From NCBI GenBank assembly GCA_937871605.1, contig CALMRM010000213.1, positions 1 to 11,238 of the forward strand: a DNA stretch of 11,238 nt. Reading direction: 5' to 3'. This stretch comes from an uncultured Terriglobus sp. Lineage in GTDB: Bacteria; Acidobacteriota; Terriglobia; Terriglobales; Acidobacteriaceae. Positions 6,526-11,238 of the stretch are shown here, one piece after another. A program made the position numbers and the translations under genes. Positions within the stretch are counted from its first letter, which is position 1. Every line of letters begins with the position of its first letter. Below the pieces are notes generated by a model. That model made no database searches. It saw only the letters and a list, made by a program, of their open reading frames with translations, and had not been told where the DNA came from.

Positions 6526-6558
6526 GCCACTTAGCCGCCTAAGTGGCCTATTGTGTTT
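6526..6558 (+). terminator. intrinsic terminator of the tRNA-Ser transcript
   Basis: GCCACTTAG (6526-6534) and CTAAGTGGC (6539-6547) form a perfect 9-bp stem with a CCGC loop, followed by CTATTGTGTTT, a moderately T-rich tract. It is 28 nt after the encoded CCA, the expected place for a tRNA terminator. The T-tract is interrupted, so efficiency may be partial. Confidence 0.7.
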
Positions 6559-6990
6559 GCGTTAGCCCTCAAAGCGATGCGTCGCAATCGGCAGCGACCC
6601 GCAGTCATCCGCAGCGCAGATTTTCAGCTTTAGCCTAACCGCAAACCGTAACCGAAAGCGGCAAAGGTAGGTGAGCCAGCGCTGCTCAAGCCTGCTCTAG
6701 CTGTTCACAAACAGCGAACGTACCTAGTATGATTGCGCAACCATCCTAATAACTCTGAGCCTGGTACCTGTCCCCTCCCATGCAGCCAGTTCAAAAATCA
6801 CATCAAATCAGACGTGCGAAGCGGTGGCTGCGAAAGGAACGCGAGTGGATACGCGGTTTTTCTGTACCGGACGCCGCCTTTACAGGCAAAAGCATGCTGA
6901 CTTCAAGTCCACCTCGCTTAGGTTGAATGCGCCCTGCAGACTGTCACCGCATTTGGTCCTTTCCGCTCGTCACCTTAGCGGCAGCTTTGA
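6559..6990. other. gene-free stretch between tRNA terminator and recombinase remnant
   Basis: I see no convincing coding region on either strand in these 432 bp. Visible items are a perfect 6-bp hairpin GCTGTT-CACA-AACAGC (6700-6715) and the string CTGGTACCTGTCCCCTC (6761-6777), which resembles a GGTACCTGTCCCC motif I recall seeing repeatedly near mobile-element debris. Bases 6900-6990 probably belong to the decayed 3' end of the recombinase gene: the third minus-strand frame reads LLIKAAAKVTSGKDQMR before a stop, plausible for a recombinase C-terminus but not certain. No tRNA-end direct repeat marking an attachment site was found by eye. Confidence 0.5.
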
Positions 6991-7375
6991 TCAGCAGCGC
7001 GTTTCGTCCCGGCTGCCCAGAACATCGGCGGCTCTGACAATCGCCTGCATCTCCGCTGGATCCTCCAAATTATCAGAGACAAGCTCGAACAGTCCCTCCG
7101 GTGTACGCAGCACCGCTTCCAACTCGCGGAGAACGATGCCTTCGATCTCCTTGGCAAGCAGACGTGGCCTGTCTGAAGGTCGTAGCCCAACGGCACGGTA
7201 CCGCCCATCCACATGCCCTTGCGCTTGGAGGCGACGATCTTGTCCTGGATGCGTTCGCCCGTCACCTCCCGCTCGAACTGCGCGAACGATAGCAGGACGT
7301 CAAGGTGAGCCGACCCATCGCTTATAGCATTGAACTGCTGCGTCGCATACGCAACAGTCTTTGAGTTAGCAGCTT
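6991..7375 (-). pseudogene. serine recombinase (large resolvase-type) remnant
   Basis: On the minus strand, an open frame from about 7375 reads TQQFNAISDG, then LDVLLSFAQFEREVTGERI, then DKIVASKRKGMWMGGTVPLG. This is the hallmark run at the end of the catalytic domain and start of the recombinase domain of large serine recombinases. After GYDLQTG the match stops. A second frame (to the TGA at 6993-6991) reads EIEGIVLRELEAVLRTPEGL, like the C-terminal helical region of the same proteins. The catalytic N-terminal part (with the nucleophile Ser) and the middle DNA-binding region are missing, and the two remaining parts are out of frame. It is a relic of an integrative element or prophage. Serine integrases do not normally use tRNA genes as targets, so the nearby tRNA-Ser may be coincidental. 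Confidence 0.75.
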
Positions 7376-7547
7376 GTGCGCGGATGACTCAACGCATTAA
7401 GTAAATCGTCGATCGCGATGCACACGATTCCTACAAAGCGTGCCATCCGGATCAAGCGCTTCCGATTAGCAGCCAGCTGTGAATCAGTCTGTCGAAACTG
7501 GATACGTAACGTGAGTAACAGTCGCTAACTGACTGGGGCAAAGAGCC

Positions 7548-7844
7548 ATGAGAGTTCGACGTACACCACGAACCAAGAACTGTTTCTTGCCGAAGGATAT
7601 GATTGTTCATGACGAAAAGGGCTTCGTTGGGTCTTGTGTGCTGGCGTGCGCCGGCTTGTTGATGCTAGCGGGGAGCGCTCCAGGGCAGGTTGATTCCACC
7701 CTCTATGCCGGCCTTAGGTGGCGTAACGTCGGACCGTTTCATGGCGGCCGGATCTCCTCCGTCACGGGTGTCGTCGGCCAGAGCGGCACGTCTATGTTGG
7801 TACGCCCATGGGCGGCATTTGGAAGACCACGAGCGGCGGCGTGA
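7548..7844 (+). pseudogene. 5' fragment (signal peptide and first blade) of the frameshifted BNR protein
   Basis: An open frame from ATG 7548 (alternative ATG 7599) encodes a long N-region and then VLACAGLLMLAGSAPGQ, a Sec signal peptide (h-region about residues 30-43). It continues STLYAGLRWRNVGPFHGG and SSVTGVVGQSG, the family's typical start for secreted BNR/VPS10-like propellers. After GT at about 7790 the frame turns to nonsense (RPWAAFGRPRAAA) and stops at 7842-7844. Shifting one base from 7790 restores YVGTPMGGIWKTT in the frame of the following large gene. The family normally reads GTFYVGTP or similar here, so one T of an original TTC has probably been lost at 7791-7792. Treat this and the next entry as one gene, 7548-11044, unless sequencing shows the base is present. 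Confidence 0.75.
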
Positions 7845-10800
7845 CCTGGTTTCCGCTATCGGATCAGGAGACCAGCTTCGACAGTGTTGGCGCCATCCAG
7901 GTCGCACCCTCGACTGCAGAGATCGTTTACGCCGGAACCGGCGACCCGATCAGCGGAAGCCTGGGCAACGGCATGTGGAAGTCCACCGACGCCGGCGCAA
8001 ACTGGAAGCATATTGGACTTGAAGACACTGTAAAGATCAGCAGCATCGTCGTCGATCCGATCAATCCTAACTTGGTGGTGGTCTCCGCGCTGGGTGATGC
8101 CTCGCACCATGGCGGCGGTGTCTACCGCTCCACGGACGGCGGTGAGACCTGGACGGGCGTTCTGAAAGCCGCAGACTACGATGGTGTGCGCGATCTGCAG
8201 TCGGCCTTTGACGCGCCAAACGTCATGCTGGCAGCGACGCAGGGCACCGGGGGCGGACGAGGCGGCCCCCAGGTCAAGATCAAACCACCGATTACCTATA
8301 AATCAACCGACGAGGGTCTCACGTGGAGTCCGCTGAAGATTCCGCCGTTCGAAGGCCGCGTTGCGCTGGCAGTTGCGATGCAGACCAAGGGGCAGCGCCT
8401 CTACATCGTCGGGAACAATATCGAAAACGGCTCAGGACTCTACCGCTCCGATGACGGTGGATCGACCTGGAAGCACATGGCCGGTAAGGACACGCGCATC
8501 AGCAACGGCCAGGGCTCCTATTCGAGCGGCGTCTTTGTGGACTCGCAGAACCCAGACATCCTGTACACCATGAGCACCGCCATGTACCGCTCCACTGATG
8601 GCGGTGTCACCTTCCAGCCTTTCAAGGGCGCGCCCGGCGGTGAGGATTACCACAAGCTATGGGTCGATCCGACCAACGGCCACCGCATGCTGGTGGGGTC
8701 TGACCAGGGCGCAAGCGTCACCCTCGACGATGGTCGTACCTGGAGCCTCTGGTACAACCAGACCATCTCGCAGGTCTACCACGTCGCGACAGACAACCAG
8801 TATCCGTACTGGATCATGGCGGCCCAGCAGGACACCGGCGCGGTCATGATTAGTAGCCGGGGCACCTTCGGCCAGGTGAACTTCACGGACTGGAGCCCTC
8901 TGCCGTCCTCCGAGTTCGGCATTGTTACGCCCGACCCCAAGAATCCCCACATCATCTACGGTGTCGGTTACGGGCCGGGCGGTGGCGGCAGCGGCATGAT
9001 CAAGATCGACATGACGACCGGCCAATGGCAAAACGTTGCGCCAAACTTCGGTGCCGATGCCCTGAAGTATCACGCCGGCCGTGACTTCCAGAAGCAGTTC
9101 GACCTGGCGTTTGAACCTTCCGCGCTCTACGTTGCGTACCAGTGCCTGATGGTGACGCGGGATGGTGCCCATACGTTCAAGGCTGCCAGCCCCGACCTGA
9201 CCACCGCCAAAGGTGCGCCTCAGCAGGCCTGCGGAACGGCCCCGCTGGTGCCGCCGCCCAGTCCCGCCACGGGGCCAACGCCGCCACCTCCGGGCGTGGG
9301 AACACCAACACCAACGCCGCCAGCCCCATCGGGCACTTTCACGCCAGAGGTGGCAATGGACCTGGGACAGCGCGGCATCCTGGGCGAGGCCGCCCTGGTT
9401 GACTTCTCAATCTCGAAAGTCAAGCGTGGAGTGATCTGGACCGTGAGCAGCAATGGTCAAATCTTCAACACCATGGATCAGGGCAAGACCTGGAACAATG
9501 TGTCTAACTTGCCTGAGGTGCCGGCGCGCACCCTCTTCAGCACGATTGTGGCCGGCGACGATGTGAATACCGCGTACCTTGTAGGCCGTGTCGCGGCTGG
9601 ACCTGCCGCTGCTGTGAACGCGTCGTCTTCCGCCAACACGCCCCCTACCACGGTGGATGTAGACGTGCCGCTGATCTGGCGCACTATCGATGGCGGCAAG
9701 AGCTGGACTAGCATCATCAACGGTCTGCCCAAGGATGAACGCACAGGAAGCTGGGTGAACAGTCTTCGCGCCGATCCGGTGCAGCCCGGCCTGCTGTTCG
9801 CTGGTACTGAGACGACTGTCTATGTCAGCTTTAACAATGGCGACCACTGGCAGACGCTGCGGCAGAACCTGCCTAGCACCTCCATCCGCGACCTGACGGT
9901 GCACACGGACCACCACATGAACGACCTGGTAATCGGTACGTACGGCCGCGGCTTCTGGGTTCTCGACGACATTACGCCGCTGCGTGACATCGCTGCGCAC
10001 GCGCAGACCATCGCCTCGTCGAAGGCGTACCTGTTTGAACCTGAGGAGGCCATTCGCGCCCGCAACAACAGCAACTGGGATCAGCCCTTCTCGATCGAAG
10101 TGCCGCATGCGGTGAATGTACCCTACGGCGTCATCGTGGACTATTTTCTAAGCAGTGAACCAAAGGTCCCGGTACAACTGCAGATCTTTGACGCCATAGG
10201 CAATGCCGTCCGCACCATGACAAGCGTACTGCCGCCGCCCATCACGGGCGAAGAATATCCCCGCTACTGGCTGGCCACGCCCGAGTCCCGCGCCCTTGGC
10301 GCGAAGGCCGGCGAGAATCGGATCAACTGGGACATGTACTACGACGATCCCCCGGCGGTGCGGCACGATCTGGAAAACGAGATGAACATGACGCCTGGAT
10401 CCACCACTCCCGGGCCGCACGGGCCACAGGTAATCCCAGGTGTTTACACACTCAGGTTGACCGTTGACGGTCAGGTCTACACTCGCAATGTCACCATCAC
10501 GAATGACCCGCGCGTCGGCCAGAGCAGAGAGCTGATGGCGGCGTTGGGTGCTCAAAACCAGCTCACCATGCTTTCGTATCGAGGCATGCAGCAGAGCTTT
10601 CAAGGCCATGACGAAGTCAATGCGGTCAGGGACCAGCTTGCCGCCCTAAGGAAGGGCGCTCTGCCAGACGACGTTTCGGCGCAGGCCAAGCTACTCGACG
10701 CGTCCCTGCTCAAGGTTGGCGGCGCGTTACCAGCGGGTGGCGGCTTCCGCCGTGCCGCTGCCGAACCGGGCGCGCTGCAATCCTATTTCGACATGAACAA

Positions 10801-11044
10801 CGAGTTCAGCACCATGGTCAGCATGATGCAGGTCGGCCTCGATATGGCACCCACACCTACGCAGATCAGCACGTGGCAGCTTGACTGTAACAACCTGAAC
10901 CGAGCCAATGAGGCGTGGCGGACCGCGCAAAAAGAAGTCACTGACTTCAACACGCTGCTGGTCAAAAACCATCTGCAGGAACTCAAGCCGGTGAACACCC
11001 ACATGACCGACGAATCATGCAAAGTCGAAATCGGCAAGAGCTGA
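7808..11044 (+). CDS. BNR/sortilin-like (VPS10-type) beta-propeller protein, main part
   Basis: From the first in-frame ATG the product is 1078 residues; with the frameshifted 5' piece the ancestral protein was about 1,160. The chain is a series of propeller blades with Asp-box motifs (S/T-x-D-x-G-x-T-W): TTSGGVTW near 7, STDAGANW near 59, STDGGETW near 108, STDEGLTW near 167, SDDGGSTW near 214, STDGGVTF near 262, LDDGRTW near 306, TRDGAHTF near 450, TMDQGKTW near 555, TIDGGKSW near 627 and SFNNGDHW near 675. A Pro-rich linker (about 479-510) separates two propeller parts. A beta-rich C-terminal domain (about 735-900, VQLQIFDAIGNAVRTM, GVYTLRLTVDGQ) and an alpha-helical end (about 915-1078) follow. 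Such proteins are often named glycosyl hydrolases, but no sialidase-type catalytic set (Arg triad, Tyr) is evident; binding or scaffold roles outside the cytoplasm are as likely. Without the 5' fragment there is no signal peptide, so this frame alone would be misplaced. Confidence 0.85.
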   Translation: MGGIWKTTSGGVTWFPLSDQETSFDSVGAIQVAPSTAEIVYAGTGDPISGSLGNGMWKSTDAGANWKHIGLEDTVKISSIVVDPINPNLVVVSALGDASHHGGGVYRSTDGGETWTGVLKAADYDGVRDLQSAFDAPNVMLAATQGTGGGRGGPQVKIKPPITYKSTDEGLTWSPLKIPPFEGRVALAVAMQTKGQRLYIVGNNIENGSGLYRSDDGGSTWKHMAGKDTRISNGQGSYSSGVFVDSQNPDILYTMSTAMYRSTDGGVTFQPFKGAPGGEDYHKLWVDPTNGHRMLVGSDQGASVTLDDGRTWSLWYNQTISQVYHVATDNQYPYWIMAAQQDTGAVMISSRGTFGQVNFTDWSPLPSSEFGIVTPDPKNPHIIYGVGYGPGGGGSGMIKIDMTTGQWQNVAPNFGADALKYHAGRDFQKQFDLAFEPSALYVAYQCLMVTRDGAHTFKAASPDLTTAKGAPQQACGTAPLVPPPSPATGPTPPPPGVGTPTPTPPAPSGTFTPEVAMDLGQRGILGEAALVDFSISKVKRGVIWTVSSNGQIFNTMDQGKTWNNVSNLPEVPARTLFSTIVAGDDVNTAYLVGRVAAGPAAAVNASSSANTPPTTVDVDVPLIWRTIDGGKSWTSIINGLPKDERTGSWVNSLRADPVQPGLLFAGTETTVYVSFNNGDHWQTLRQNLPSTSIRDLTVHTDHHMNDLVIGTYGRGFWVLDDITPLRDIAAHAQTIASSKAYLFEPEEAIRARNNSNWDQPFSIEVPHAVNVPYGVIVDYFLSSEPKVPVQLQIFDAIGNAVRTMTSVLPPPITGEEYPRYWLATPESRALGAKAGENRINWDMYYDDPPAVRHDLENEMNMTPGSTTPGPHGPQVIPGVYTLRLTVDGQVYTRNVTITNDPRVGQSRELMAALGAQNQLTMLSYRGMQQSFQGHDEVNAVRDQLAALRKGALPDDVSAQAKLLDASLLKVGGALPAGGGFRRAAAEPGALQSYFDMNNEFSTMVSMMQVGLDMAPTPTQISTWQLDCNNLNRANEAWRTAQKEVTDFNTLLVKNHLQELKPVNTHMTDESCKVEIGKS

Positions 11045-11137
11045 GCACGCCCGATTCGCAGGAGCTTGTTTGTCGCCTGAGAATGTGGCGAAGCTGGTGA
11101 GACTGCCTCGCTTGGACGCCTCGTTAGAGTGGTGCGT

Positions 11138-11238
11138 ATGACGTTGCTGGATCTGTGCTCGTACCTTGGTCTCGGCGCTATGGGTGCGGCGACAGCCAAC
11201 CTGCTGCTCGGCATGCTGTTGTCGCTGCGTTATAGTCC
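11138..11238 (+). CDS. partial, probably membrane protein (5' end only)
   Basis: ATG 11138 opens a frame that stays open to the window edge: 33 residues, MTLLDLCSYLGLGAMG, then AATANLLLGMLLSLRYS. This is a hydrophobic N-terminal segment with a basic residue after it, as in a first membrane helix. No strong Shine-Dalgarno is visible upstream. The gap to the BNR gene is 93 bp with no clear terminator. The family cannot be decided from this much sequence. Confidence 0.5.
   Translation, partial: MTLLDLCSYLGLGAMGAATANLLLGMLLSLRYS

Noticed and set aside
6824..7327. Plus-strand 167-codon open frame over the recombinase region
   Set aside because: It is antisense to the recombinase hallmarks on the minus strand and its product (Ser/Arg-rich) matches nothing; it is a shadow frame.
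7376..7547. Small minus-strand frame reading MARFVGIVCIAIDDLLNALS
   Set aside because: Short, no ribosome site, no family match that I can see; considered as a recombinase N-terminus but it lacks the resolvase catalytic pattern.
6406..7547. tRNA-Ser as attachment site of an integrated island
   Set aside because: No repeat of the tRNA 3' end was found by eye downstream, and the only recombinase relic is of the serine type, which rarely targets tRNA genes.
9407..10108. Minus-strand 233-codon open frame inside the BNR gene
   Set aside because: Antisense to Asp-box-encoding sequence; no start signals and no recognisable protein.
1..11238. CRISPR arrays, toxin-antitoxin pairs, defence or biosynthetic clusters
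   Set aside because: No regularly spaced direct repeats, no small paired overlapping genes and no recognisable defence or biosynthetic domains were seen.

Overview
The window is about 11.2 kb of GC-rich (roughly 60% by eye) bacterial chromosome. The gene content suggests a soil heterotroph of the Acidobacteriota (Terriglobia, e.g. Granulicella, Terriglobus or Edaphobacter relatives): secreted glycan and plant-polymer enzymes, a very large secreted BNR/sortilin-like propeller protein, and a palindromic intergenic repeat of a type I associate with that group. The taxonomic call is inference from content and cannot be proven from the sequence alone.

Layout. At 1-289 there is no convincing gene, only a possible 25-codon 3' tail and two hairpins. 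Next comes a divergent pair: a secreted HExxH putative metallopeptidase on the minus strand (290-1003) and a Tat-exported GH29 alpha-L-fucosidase-like enzyme on the plus strand (1198-2859). Their 194-bp spacer contains an 8-bp perfect inverted repeat that may be an operator. A roughly 136-bp palindromic repeat (2875-3010) follows the fucosidase. A tannase/feruloyl esterase pseudogene (3021-3502) starts 10 bp later; it keeps its signal peptide, first mature residues and C-terminal 'HC' end, but the middle, including the catalytic Ser and Asp, is gone. On the minus strand are a PUT-like amino acid/polyamine permease (5350-4004) and, 82 bp downstream, a DoxX-family membrane protein (3921-3529). 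Divergent from the permease is a GH19-type lysozyme/chitinase (5591-6346). Its best start is a GTG behind a strong Shine-Dalgarno, placed just after a terminator-like hairpin. A tRNA-Ser(GCU) with encoded CCA, a TATAAT box and an intrinsic terminator follow. Beyond the tRNA is about 1 kb of decayed DNA containing an internally deleted, frameshifted serine recombinase remnant (minus strand). The right third is one 1.1-kb-residue-class secreted BNR/VPS10-like propeller protein whose 5' end is broken by an apparent one-base deletion near 7791. The first 33 codons of another, probably membrane, protein run off the right edge.

Functional picture. The intact genes fit scavenging of plant, fungal or bacterial cell-wall material (fucosidase, GH19 enzyme) and uptake of small nitrogenous compounds (permease), but they do not form one operon or an obvious system. 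What stands out is gene decay: three broken genes (tannase, recombinase, propeller protein) lie in 8 kb, two of them by internal deletion. I found no CRISPR array, no intact mobile element and no convincing novel defence or biosynthetic system.
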